DNA of 11,406 bases from an uncultured Collinsella sp. (GTDB taxonomy: Bacteria > Actinomycetota > Coriobacteriia > Coriobacteriales > Coriobacteriaceae): positions 1 to 11,406 of the forward strand of contig CAUBQN010000042.1 of NCBI GenBank assembly GCA_958438125.1. The letters run 5' to 3'. This document shows positions 1-5,928 of the stretch, one piece after another; position 1 is the stretch's first letter; each line of letters opens with the position of its first letter. Made by a program: the position numbers and the translations under genes. A model generated the notes under the pieces. The model was not told where the DNA came from. It was given only the letters and a program-made list of their open reading frames with translations, and ran no database searches.

Positions 1-55
1 CGAGATAGCCCTCCTGGTCGAAATGCATGATCTCGATCTTCTCGGTTTCCTTCAT
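1..55 (-). CDS. 5' end of an unidentified gene (18 codons visible), possibly a second SIS-family protein
   Basis: The reading frame starts at an ATG on the minus strand preceded by AAAGGAG with a 6-nt gap, and runs off the window after 18 residues (MKETEKIEIMHFDQEGYL). It begins 60 bp after the stop of the SIS gene on the same strand, so co-transcription is likely. The visible part is too short for a family call. From memory, some sugar-phosphate SIS deglycases begin with a similar FD-E-YL segment before their first SIS domain, which would make this a partner of the SIS protein upstream. That is a guess; a PTS component or a kinase would also fit the context. Confidence 0.6.
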   Translation of the reverse strand, partial: MKETEKIEIMHFDQEGYL

Positions 56-115
56 TTGTCTCTCCTTTCTGGGGTTGTTTCCACATCCCCCATGCCAACG
101 GGCATCAAAACCCGC

Positions 116-1231
116 TTACATTCCGTAACACTCGGCCGCTTTGGCCTTAAGCGCATTGACTGACTCTTCGTAGCCCTCTGCCTTGACCTCCATTTGCTTG
201 GAGACGGCATCAAGATACGGGTGCACGTCCCATGACTTCAGACGCTCGGCGATTATGGCCGCAATCGTCTGGAAGAACACAAGATTGGGAATTGCGCTGA
301 GCAGCGGAGCCACCTGAGGCACCGCAACCTCGTGAGCCCTACCCTTGGGATGGGCCGTGAGCAGCACCGTTTTTGTCGTAACGTTCGATAGCGCATCAGC
401 GATATTCGCAAGACGCTCCGACCCCTGCGGATCGTCGACGATAAACACCAGATAGCCCGGAACGATCTGCATCTCGGGACCGTGGACGAACTCCTCGCCT
501 TCGTGATGCATGGCAGGAATCTTGATGGTCTCGCTCAGCTTGAGGGCCGCCTCTTCGGCAACGCCATAGTTGGGGCCGTTGCCGACGACCATGGCGGGCG
601 TGTGCTCAGAAAGCTCGAGCATGTGGTCTTGGACATATGCCTCGGCGGTCTTGCACATTACGGCATTGGCCTGGATGGCCTCGCGCAGGTCGTCAAGACG
701 CTGGGCAACGCCCTTGGCGTCAATCGTTCCGCGCGCCTGACCGCCGTAAATACCAAAGAGCACCAGGTACTCAACGAGCACCTCGACGCCCAGAGTCACA
801 AAGTCCACCGACTCGACGCCCACACCGTAGTCAAGAACGATGTCAGTGTGCTCCTTGATGGGCGCCTCGACGTTTGCCGTGAGCGCAACTGCAGCCATAT
901 CGTGTGCGCGCATGTAATCGAGCGCCGCAATCGTATTGGTCGAATAGCCACTCTGCGAAACGGCAATGTTGAGCGCATGCTGCGGATAGGTGTGTTCAAA
1001 ATCAACGAAGGCCTCGGGCGTCACAACGGACACCTGCATTTGCAGGGCATCTTGCAGGTAATCGCGGGCGCAATCGGCGGCATGGCGCGACGAACCCGAA
1101 GCAACGATGCGCAGCGCGTCAAAAGAACCGGACTGGAAAATATCAACGAGCTGCGCTACCAGCTCAGACGAACGCTCGAGGTTTTCCCCCATACGCACAT
1201 GGGCAAGCTGAACGTAATCGAGCATCTTCAT
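116..1231 (-). CDS. Double-SIS sugar-phosphate isomerase/deglycase, GlmS C-terminal-like (FrlB/GfrF/AgaS type)
   Basis: A 371-residue cytosolic protein with two SIS (sugar isomerase) domains and no N-terminal glutaminase domain, so it matches only the isomerase half of GlmS. In the first SIS domain the phosphosugar-binding turns are ASGSS (44-48) and SQSGYSTNT (92-100). The second begins at VVGNG (215-219) and carries the EEAALKLSE helix (226-234) and the EEFVHGP motif (246-252), equivalent to the GlmS GELKHGP segment with its catalytic Glu. A Lys near residue 345 (VSKQMEV) sits where GlmS has its C-terminal catalytic Lys. Relatives without glutaminase include fructoselysine-6-phosphate and glucoselysine-6-phosphate deglycases and amino-sugar isomerases; the sequence does not decide the substrate. 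I chose the ATG at 1231 because GAGGTGAG lies 7 nt upstream; a start 39 bp further up has no such site. It lies downstream of two GntR regulators and is followed after 60 bp by another gene. Confidence 0.88.
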   Translation of the reverse strand: MKMLDYVQLAHVRMGENLERSSELVAQLVDIFQSGSFDALRIVASGSSRHAADCARDYLQDALQMQVSVVTPEAFVDFEHTYPQHALNIAVSQSGYSTNTIAALDYMRAHDMAAVALTANVEAPIKEHTDIVLDYGVGVESVDFVTLGVEVLVEYLVLFGIYGGQARGTIDAKGVAQRLDDLREAIQANAVMCKTAEAYVQDHMLELSEHTPAMVVGNGPNYGVAEEAALKLSETIKIPAMHHEGEEFVHGPEMQIVPGYLVFIVDDPQGSERLANIADALSNVTTKTVLLTAHPKGRAHEVAVPQVAPLLSAIPNLVFFQTIAAIIAERLKSWDVHPYLDAVSKQMEVKAEGYEESVNALKAKAAECYGM

Positions 1232-1253
1232 CGTCTCACCTCGTAATAAATCA

Positions 1254-1270
1254 TTAGTATTTGATACCAA
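1254..1270. promoter_or_regulatory. Second imperfect palindrome upstream of the SIS gene (GTAT-N3-ATAC)
   Basis: TTAGTATTTGATACCAA has arms matching at six of seven positions around a 3-nt centre, ending 23 bp before the SIS start codon. The TTTGATACC part recurs at 1293-1301, 33 bp away in the same orientation. It could be an auxiliary GntR site or a half-site pair. Function is unproven. Confidence 0.3.
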
Positions 1271-1357
1271 TCACAGTTACAGGTTACGGCTTTTTGATAC
1301 CTCTTTGTCGATTAATTTATCCCCATCGGCGGACGGTCGATTTTGAGCCCTGTAAGG

Positions 1358-1369
1358 TTGTATATACAG
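1358..1369. promoter_or_regulatory. HutC/UTRA-type GntR operator (TTGTATATACAG)
   Basis: TGTATATACA at 1359-1368 is a perfect 10-bp palindrome. Its core GTATATAC fits the published HutC-subfamily consensus GTMTAKAC, and the whole site is nearly identical to the TTGTATATACAA site I recall for TreR of Bacillus subtilis. It lies between the two GntR genes and the SIS gene and overlaps the best -10 of the latter. Binding by either neighbouring regulator is inferred. Confidence 0.6.
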
Positions 1370-1387
1370 CTGACCCAACGATCAAAA
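1359..1387 (-). promoter_or_regulatory. Candidate promoter of the SIS operon
   Basis: On the minus strand TTTTGA (1387-1382) and TATACA (1364-1359) are separated by 17 nt, a usable sigma-A-type pair with a mediocre -35. Transcription would start near 1352, giving a leader of roughly 120 nt. The -10 overlaps the GntR operator candidate, which is the geometry expected for repression. This is a visual motif call; weaker A/T-rich alternatives exist nearer the gene. Confidence 0.4.
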
Positions 1388-1424
1388 CTGGTTAGTTTCC
1401 CAGCCGTTATTCACAAAATACCAG

Positions 1425-2138
1425 CTAGTACGTATAGGTGTAGCCGCCCGTATCGCCACGATTGAAGGACTTTACATACTCGATAGCCTGACCGCTCGCG
1501 TCATAGCTCACGCATTCCAAAAGCAAAACAAGATCGCCCTGTTCCAGTCCAAGGAGGCCGGCATCTCGTGCGCCCAGCGCTTCGATATCGAGCTTTTCCT
1601 GTGCCATGACTGGCTTTCGGCCCAGCATCTCATAGGTCTCGTACAAACTGAAGACCGACACGTCAATATCTTCGATGGTTGGGAACAGCAGGCAGGGAAT
1701 CAGCGCCGTCTCAATCGATACGGGGCTACCGTTTATGCAGTTCAGGCGTCGAACGGAATAGAGCAGGTCGTCTTCGGCGATGCCAAACAGGTCGGCGTAA
1801 TATGGCCCCGCATAACGCTTGGAACGCGCGAGAATACGGACGGACGGCTCGCCGCCCGAATCACGGACCGATTCACGGAAACCGACCGTGCGTTCAAAAA
1901 AAGCAGGTACTTTCTGCGCCACAAAGGCACCTTTTCCCCGAACACGGCGAATCTGCCCGCGCCGAACCAGCTCATCGACAGCGCTTCGGATGGTCAAGCG
2001 TGTCGTACCAAATTCCTCGGCGAGGTCTTTTTCGGACGGAATCATGGAACCCGTGGGATATATACCGCGCTCGATACGTTCCTCGATGCGGCGTCGAATG
2101 CGCATATAAACCGGGGTGGCATCTACTGTTTCAGCCAT
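1425..2138 (-). CDS. GntR-family transcriptional regulator, HutC/UTRA type (downstream copy)
   Basis: A 237-residue cytosolic DNA-binding regulator. The winged-helix domain spans about residues 9-74, with the GntR signature IPSEKDLAEEFGTTRLTIRS (33-52) and the wing RRVRGKGAFVA (64-74). The remainder (about 80-237) is a UTRA effector-binding domain, the fold that senses small sugars, sugar phosphates or amino-acid derivatives in HutC-subfamily members such as NagR, TreR and FrlR. The ATG at 2138 is preceded by CAGGTGAAC and lies inside the end of the upstream gntR gene (16-bp overlap in another frame), suggesting translational coupling. Next downstream are the operator candidate and the SIS gene, the obvious target. 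Length is normal for the family; nothing looks broken. Confidence 0.93.
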   Translation of the reverse strand: MAETVDATPVYMRIRRRIEERIERGIYPTGSMIPSEKDLAEEFGTTRLTIRSAVDELVRRGQIRRVRGKGAFVAQKVPAFFERTVGFRESVRDSGGEPSVRILARSKRYAGPYYADLFGIAEDDLLYSVRRLNCINGSPVSIETALIPCLLFPTIEDIDVSVFSLYETYEMLGRKPVMAQEKLDIEALGARDAGLLGLEQGDLVLLLECVSYDASGQAIEYVKSFNRGDTGGYTYTY

Positions 2139-2890
2139 TGTTCACCTGCCACGCTCCTCATGCCGTTCTCTTCGCCGTTATCGGCAAAGCGGAACTTTGT
2201 GGGCAAAATCACCGATTTGCAATGCTCCACAAAACGCATGTCCTTATCAAATTCGATCGAGCTCTCATAGAACACCGGCGTTCCCTCTTCTTGCTGGAGC
2301 AGCTCGGCCTCTTCGACGTTCAAACGCGAGATGGAGATATGCTCACGTCCATGCTCAACACGCACGCCACCTTCTTTGAGCAAGACATCGTAAAGGCTCT
2401 CGCACTCAAAATCGTGCTCGGTAAGCGATGGGCACAGGGACAGGTTAACGTGAGCCGTCTCGATTGACGCCGGCTCGCCCTCAATTAGTCGAACGCGCTG
2501 CATGCGTAGCAAAGGAGCGCCTACAGACACCCCAAGCCTGTCGGCAAGCGCCTCATCCGCCTCGATGGTCCCGGTGGAAACCAGACGAGAAGAGGGGTGC
2601 AGGCCGGCAGTCCGCACAGCATCGGAAAAGTTATACGTTTCCTGGAAGATGTTCAGCGGCTTGGGAGGACACACATACGTACCCGATCCGCGTCGGCTCT
2701 CGAGCGTTCCACACGAGATGAGCCGCGTGATACCGACGCGCAACGCCGTACGCGAAACGCCAATCTCTTCGCACAGCACGCGCTCGGCCGGTAGGCGATC
2801 ACCGCCGGCAAGCTGATGGTGCTGGATATACCAAAGAATTCCCTCAACAGCACGATCTTTGGGGGGAATTGCATAAGATTCGCCTGCCAT
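2123..2890 (-). CDS. GntR-family transcriptional regulator, HutC/UTRA type (upstream copy)
   Basis: A 255-residue regulator with the same architecture as its downstream neighbour: a winged helix at about 10-75 (LPAERVLCEEIGVSRTALRV at 33-52, SRRGSGTYV at 65-73) and a UTRA domain from about 80 to 235. A polar tail of roughly 20 residues follows, and its codons run into the next gntR gene. The two proteins are clearly diverged, so this is not a recent duplication. GAGGAG lies 8 nt before the ATG. The gene starts 38 bp after the upstream unknown gene and is probably co-transcribed with it. UTRA proteins act as dimers on palindromic sites and are released by their effector; which of the two regulators binds the site near 1363 cannot be told from sequence. 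Confidence 0.93.
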   Translation of the reverse strand: MAGESYAIPPKDRAVEGILWYIQHHQLAGGDRLPAERVLCEEIGVSRTALRVGITRLISCGTLESRRGSGTYVCPPKPLNIFQETYNFSDAVRTAGLHPSSRLVSTGTIEADEALADRLGVSVGAPLLRMQRVRLIEGEPASIETAHVNLSLCPSLTEHDFECESLYDVLLKEGGVRVEHGREHISISRLNVEEAELLQQEEGTPVFYESSIEFDKDMRFVEHCKSVILPTKFRFADNGEENGMRSVAGEQWLKQ

Positions 2891-2928
2891 TGCACAGACT
2901 CCTCATTCAGAAACGTATGCCGCCAAAA

Positions 2929-3417
2929 TTAGGCCAGCCCTCCCATGGCATCAAATTCGGCCTTGATCTTCTCGGCGACATTCCGATACGACTTATATAG
3001 ACTTGAATCGCGTTTAACTTCGTCGGTCATAACGGGAATCTCTAATTTGGAAACCTCGTCTTTTCCCGTCTGAACCGCCACAACAACGCCCATACCAAGA
3101 CACATATTACGCTTGGCAGCATTTATTTTCGCCGCCTTGGCGGGATTTACCAGGATACGCTGGGCAAATTCCTGTTTTGAGGCCACTTCCTCGGCCTCCG
3201 GATCGCCCGCCTCGGCTACTTCGCACTGCAACACGTCCGCATAGTCAAAAATCTTCGGCTCGCCGCCGCGCTGATGCACGGCCCACTTGCGACGCGTGGC
3301 ATCCTGGTAGATAGCCGGCAAAAACGTAAACCGCGGCGGGTCCAAAATCGTATCCGTGATGGTAAACACATCGGGATCAAAGGCATCCTGCGGGTTTTTC
3401 TTCTTGAACAGCCCCAT
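2929..3417 (-). CDS. Uncharacterised 162-residue cytosolic protein
   Basis: I do not recognise a named function. The protein begins MGLFKKKNPQDAFDPDVF, has no signal peptide or membrane segment, and ends in a charged helix (YKSYRNVAEKIKAEFDAMGG). A central stretch, KIFDYADVLQCEVAEAGDPE, resembles the strand-rich C-terminal part of DUF4428-type proteins that follows a zinc ribbon in Firmicutes, and NMCLGMGVVVAVQTG could form a buried beta-hairpin; no zinc ribbon is present here. The ATG at 3417 has GGGAGG 5 nt upstream, a better start than the in-frame ATG 33 bp further up. It is the first gene of a minus-strand run that continues into two gntR genes, 38 bp away. A link to their regulation is possible but not shown. 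Confidence 0.8.
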   Translation of the reverse strand: MGLFKKKNPQDAFDPDVFTITDTILDPPRFTFLPAIYQDATRRKWAVHQRGGEPKIFDYADVLQCEVAEAGDPEAEEVASKQEFAQRILVNPAKAAKINAAKRNMCLGMGVVVAVQTGKDEVSKLEIPVMTDEVKRDSSLYKSYRNVAEKIKAEFDAMGGLA

Positions 3418-3454
3418 ATCAGCCTCCCGTACTAGCATTAAACAACTCAAGCCG

Positions 3455-3463
3455 AATATAGCA
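3455..3463 (-). promoter_or_regulatory. Extended -10 promoter candidate for the unknown gene and the gntR pair
   Basis: TGCTATATT on the minus strand fits an extended -10 (TGn + TATATT) 37 bp before the start codon at 3417. I see no convincing -35, which extended -10 promoters can lack. Confidence 0.4.
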
Positions 3464-3538
3464 CCAATTTCAAGCCGCTGCCTTACCCTATCGGTGCGCG
3501 GCGTCTATGGCTCGCCCAGCGGAAGAGTTTACGGACGA

Positions 3539-3564
3539 GGGCCGGGGGGGCCCAGTTTTTTTTT
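3539..3564 (+). terminator. Terminator-like hairpin plus T9 on the plus strand, inside the homopolymer block
   Basis: GGGCC (3539-3543), a loop of five G and GGCCC (3549-3553) are followed by AG and nine T. The form is that of an intrinsic terminator, but no plus-strand gene ends upstream; it would only stop antisense transcription from the preceding minus-strand gene. Because it shares the homopolymer tracts of the neighbouring bases it may be artefactual. Confidence 0.3.
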
Positions 3565-3616
3565 GTAGTGGGGGGGGCGGAAAACGCTAAAAAAAAAAAG
3601 CAACCCCCCCCCCCCC
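3542..3616. repeat. Cluster of long homopolymer tracts (G7, T9, G8, A11, C13)
   Basis: Within 75 bp lie G7 (3544-3550), T9 (3556-3564), G8 (3570-3577), A11 (3589-3599) and C13 (3604-3616), with only short ordinary sequence between. Nothing else in the window resembles it. It sits downstream of the LacI-type gene and upstream of the unknown minus-strand gene, and the whole 3418-3675 gap holds no credible gene. It may be a real hypervariable spacer, but a low-quality assembly join or read-end artefact is at least as likely. Confidence 0.85.
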
Positions 3617-3628
3617 GGCCCCGCCGGC
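3589..3628 (-). terminator. Probable intrinsic terminator of the LacI-family gene
   Basis: Read on the minus strand after the regulator stop codon, CCGGC-GGG-GCCGG (3627-3615) forms a short GC stem, followed by a G tract, TTGC and eleven T (3599-3589). The position and T run fit a terminator. The abnormal G tract between stem and T run makes the exact sequence doubtful. Confidence 0.45.
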
Positions 3629-3675
3629 AAATAGCGGACACTCCGCATGCAATCTATGCAAACAAACAAGTGCGC

Positions 3676-4704
3676 TTAACTATATTCGGTAAGGTCAAGC
3701 ACACTGCCCTTCACGATAAGCGCCGGCTCCAGAACGACCTCTTCGGCACGTCTACCGCCCCTACCGGCAAGACGCTTGGACATGCAGCCAAAAGCATGCT
3801 CCGCAAGGACACCAGGGTCCTGCTCAATCGCGGTCAGCGCTGGCTCAAAGAGAACGTCGGCGGCCGAGTTGTCATAGCTTACGACCGAGATATCGCCCGG
3901 GATGCTCTTCCCCATCTCGTGCAAGCGCTTGAGCAAACCGAGGGCAATGTTGTCCGAGCTTGCGAACACGGCAGTGGCGTCGGTTGCGAGCACCGCCTCC
4001 GAGGCCTCGTAGGCGCTCGGAATGTAGTACTCGCTCTCAAACTCCAGGCGCGCGTCGATGGGCAGTCCCACCTCGCGCAGTGCGCGCTCATAGCCGGCAA
4101 GTCGTTTGCGGCCCGTATTGGAGCGACGCGCGTTAACCAGACAGGCGATGCGGCGATGACCCTGCTCAATCAGATACCGCGTGGCCATGTAGCCGCCCAT
4201 CTCGTGGTCGAACATCACCTTGTCGCACTCGAGCCCCCCAATGGCACGGTCGACCATCACGGCAGGGATAGGCAGATGGCTGACCTCTTCGCGCAGGGCA
4301 CGGTCGTCCGAGAACTCGTCGCCTACCACCAGGAAGACACCATCGACGCCGCGCGTCACCAGCTGGCGCAGCAGTTCCAAATCGTCATCGGCGCTTCCAC
4401 CCGAGCTGGTAATAAAGAGCGCGTAACCGTCCTCGCGGCAGCGCTTTTCCAAGCTGCCGGCAAGCGAGGCAAAAAAGCGGCTCTCGATATTGGGAACGAT
4501 AAGGCCCAGTGTGCGCGACTCGCGCATGACCAGGCTGCGCGCGATCTGGTTAGGAACATAGTGGTTACGCGCCGCGACCTCCTTGATGCGCTTGCGGTTT
4601 TCTTCCGAGATGCGACAGGGCCGATTATTGAGAACAAGCGAGACCGACGAAGGGGAAAGCCCCACCTCCTGGGCGATCTGCTTGAGGGTGACTTTGTTGG
4701 CCAT
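3676..4704 (-). CDS. LacI/GalR-family transcriptional regulator
   Basis: A 342-residue regulator. The N-terminal helix-turn-helix is clear (VTLKQIAQEVGLSPSSVSLV, 5-24), followed by the hinge helix region (PNQIARSLVMRESRTLGLIV, 51-70) and a periplasmic-binding-protein-like sensor domain from about 66 to the end, with VDRAIGG (151-157), GHRRIACLVN (182-191), FASSDNIALGLL (247-258) and ISVVSYDNS (272-280). Family members bind CG-centred palindromes as dimers and respond to a sugar or nucleoside. The start at 4704 has AAGGAG 4 nt upstream and puts the helix-turn-helix at the expected position; the longer open frame upstream runs through the promoter region. The gene is divergent from murB and has no adjacent transporter or sugar enzyme in its own direction, so the effector cannot be guessed. 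Confidence 0.95.
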   Translation of the reverse strand: MANKVTLKQIAQEVGLSPSSVSLVLNNRPCRISEENRKRIKEVAARNHYVPNQIARSLVMRESRTLGLIVPNIESRFFASLAGSLEKRCREDGYALFITSSGGSADDDLELLRQLVTRGVDGVFLVVGDEFSDDRALREEVSHLPIPAVMVDRAIGGLECDKVMFDHEMGGYMATRYLIEQGHRRIACLVNARRSNTGRKRLAGYERALREVGLPIDARLEFESEYYIPSAYEASEAVLATDATAVFASSDNIALGLLKRLHEMGKSIPGDISVVSYDNSAADVLFEPALTAIEQDPGVLAEHAFGCMSKRLAGRGGRRAEEVVLEPALIVKGSVLDLTEYS

Positions 4705-4739
4705 CTCGCTCCTTCCGGGTTTACGCGCAATCTCTTGAA

Positions 4740-4745
4740 AGTATA
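4740..4745 (-). promoter_or_regulatory. -10 candidate of the LacI-family gene (TATACT)
   Basis: TATACT on the minus strand lies 35 bp before the start codon. No good -35 is visible at 16-18 nt spacing. Confidence 0.35.
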
Positions 4746-4838
4746 GCGACTGCCCATCTACCTCGGTGATAAACACTTTACCAATCCGGTGGACGGCTGT
4801 TTTATCGCCGCCAGCGCACCAAATCCGTCCAGGTGGGG

Positions 4839-4844
4839 TATATT
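4839..4844 (+). promoter_or_regulatory. -10 candidate of murB (TATATT)
   Basis: TATATT preceded by GGGG lies 43 bp upstream of the murB start. The -35 region is poor. A palindrome starts 2 bp after this element, so a bound protein would cover the start site. Confidence 0.4.
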
Positions 4845-4845
4845 G

Positions 4846-4855
4846 CAATCGATTG
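4846..4855. promoter_or_regulatory. CG-centred palindrome CAATCGATTG, LacI-family operator candidate
   Basis: A perfect 10-bp palindrome with a central CG, the hallmark of LacI/GalR operators, lies in the 183-bp region between the divergent lacI-type gene and murB. The surrounding TTGCAATCGATTGAT also fits the Bacillus catabolite-responsive consensus at all but one fixed position. It sits next to the murB -10, so binding would most directly repress murB; autoregulation of the regulator is also possible. Confidence 0.45.
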
Positions 4856-4887
4856 ATGACAACAACCACCAAAAGGCGGATATTCGC

Positions 4888-5850
4888 ATGCACGAGAACG
4901 ACTTTTTTAACGAGGACCTGCTCTGCGCGCTCGCTGGCGTTGCCGGCGAGGACAACGTACTCATGAGCGAGCCCATGCGGGAGCACACCACGTTTAAGAT
5001 TGGAGGCCCGGCCGACGTCTTTGTCACGCCCGACACCGAGCAGGGCCTCGTCGCCACGCTCGATACCTGCTATCGCTGCGATCTACCACTCACCATCGTG
5101 GGCAACGGCTCCGACTTGCTCGTTGGCGACAAGGGCATCCGTGGTGTCGTCGTGGCGCTGGGCGAAGGCCTCTCCGACATCACCGTCGATGGCACACACG
5201 TCACGGCGGCAGCCGGCGCCTTGCTTTCCGATGTCGCCGCGGCAGCAGCCGAGGCTGACCTCACCGGCATGGAGCCCATCTCGGGTATCCCTGGATCGGT
5301 CGGCGGCGCCTGCTACATGAACGCCGGTGCCTACGGTGCCTGCATGGCCGATGTGCTGGAATCTGTACGCGTCTACAAGCCCGCTCGCATGCTCGACGAC
5401 GGCACCCGCGGCAGTGGCAATATCATCGAGTTCGATGTCGACGAGCTCAACCTGGGTTATCGCAAGAGCCGCATCGCCGACGACGGCTTCATCGTGCTTT
5501 CGGCCACCTTCAATCTCGCCCCGGGCAACGCCGCGATGATCAAGGCCGACATGGACGACTACCGTCAGCGCCGCGAGGACAAGCAGCCGCTCGACATGCC
5601 GAGCGCCGGCTCCACTTTCAAGCGCCCCGAGGGCCACTTTGCCGGCAAGCTCATCATGGACGCCGGTTTGCGCGGCCACGCGGTCGGCGGTGCCCAGGTG
5701 AGCGAAAAACACTGCGGCTTCATCGTCAACGCCGACCACGCCACCGCAGCCGACGTCGACGAACTCATCCGCGACATCCAAGCCAAAGTCAAAGAGCAGT
5801 TCGACGTAGACCTAGAACCCGAAGTCCACCGAGTAGGCGAATTCTTATAA
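4888..5850 (+). CDS. murB: UDP-N-acetylenolpyruvoylglucosamine reductase (MurB, type II)
   Basis: A 320-residue cytosolic FAD enzyme that reduces UDP-GlcNAc-enolpyruvate with NADPH to UDP-MurNAc, the second committed step of peptidoglycan precursor synthesis. The FAD-binding part shows HTTFKIGGPAD (33-43), IVGNGSDLLVGDKGIRG (70-86) and the GIPGSVGGACYMNAGAYG segment (133-150). The catalytic set is present: the Arg of GYRKSRI (190-196), the proton-donating Ser of PSAGSTFKRP (238-247) and the Glu of EPEVHRVG (310-317). Type II assignment rests on the PSAGSxFKRP form and length. The start is the ATG at 4888 with AGGCGG 8 nt upstream; the longer open frame runs into the divergent promoter region. 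It is monocistronic here, closed by a strong terminator. Confidence 0.97.
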   Translation: MHENDFFNEDLLCALAGVAGEDNVLMSEPMREHTTFKIGGPADVFVTPDTEQGLVATLDTCYRCDLPLTIVGNGSDLLVGDKGIRGVVVALGEGLSDITVDGTHVTAAAGALLSDVAAAAAEADLTGMEPISGIPGSVGGACYMNAGAYGACMADVLESVRVYKPARMLDDGTRGSGNIIEFDVDELNLGYRKSRIADDGFIVLSATFNLAPGNAAMIKADMDDYRQRREDKQPLDMPSAGSTFKRPEGHFAGKLIMDAGLRGHAVGGAQVSEKHCGFIVNADHATAADVDELIRDIQAKVKEQFDVDLEPEVHRVGEFL

Positions 5851-5854
5851 AAAA

Positions 5855-5885
5855 GAAGGCCCCGAAAGGGGCCTTCACTTTCTTT
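5855..5885 (+). terminator. Intrinsic terminator of murB
   Basis: A perfect 9-bp stem GAAGGCCCC / GGGGCCTTC (5855-5863, 5868-5876) with a GAAA tetraloop is followed by ACTTTCTTT. It begins 4 bp after the murB stop codon. The A-rich left flank gives partial function in the opposite direction too. Confidence 0.92.
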
Positions 5886-5928
5886 AATACAGACAACCAG
5901 TCCGGTGAGTCGCACTCAGAACCCGAGA

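Noticed and set aside
482..1246. 254-residue plus-strand frame opposite the SIS gene
   Set aside because: Antisense shadow; composition is His/Arg/Leu-rich without any motif, while the minus strand has two SIS domains.
1381..1424. Terminator after the downstream gntR gene
   Set aside because: The only pairing (CTGG / CCAG followed by TTTT on the minus strand) is 4 bp long, too weak to call; read-through into the SIS gene remains possible.
3568..4746. 392-residue open frame on the plus strand opposite the LacI-type gene
   Set aside because: It begins inside the homopolymer block, its N-terminus is low complexity (KKKK, PPPP), and the rest is antisense to a clear LacI-family gene with matching wobble-position GC.
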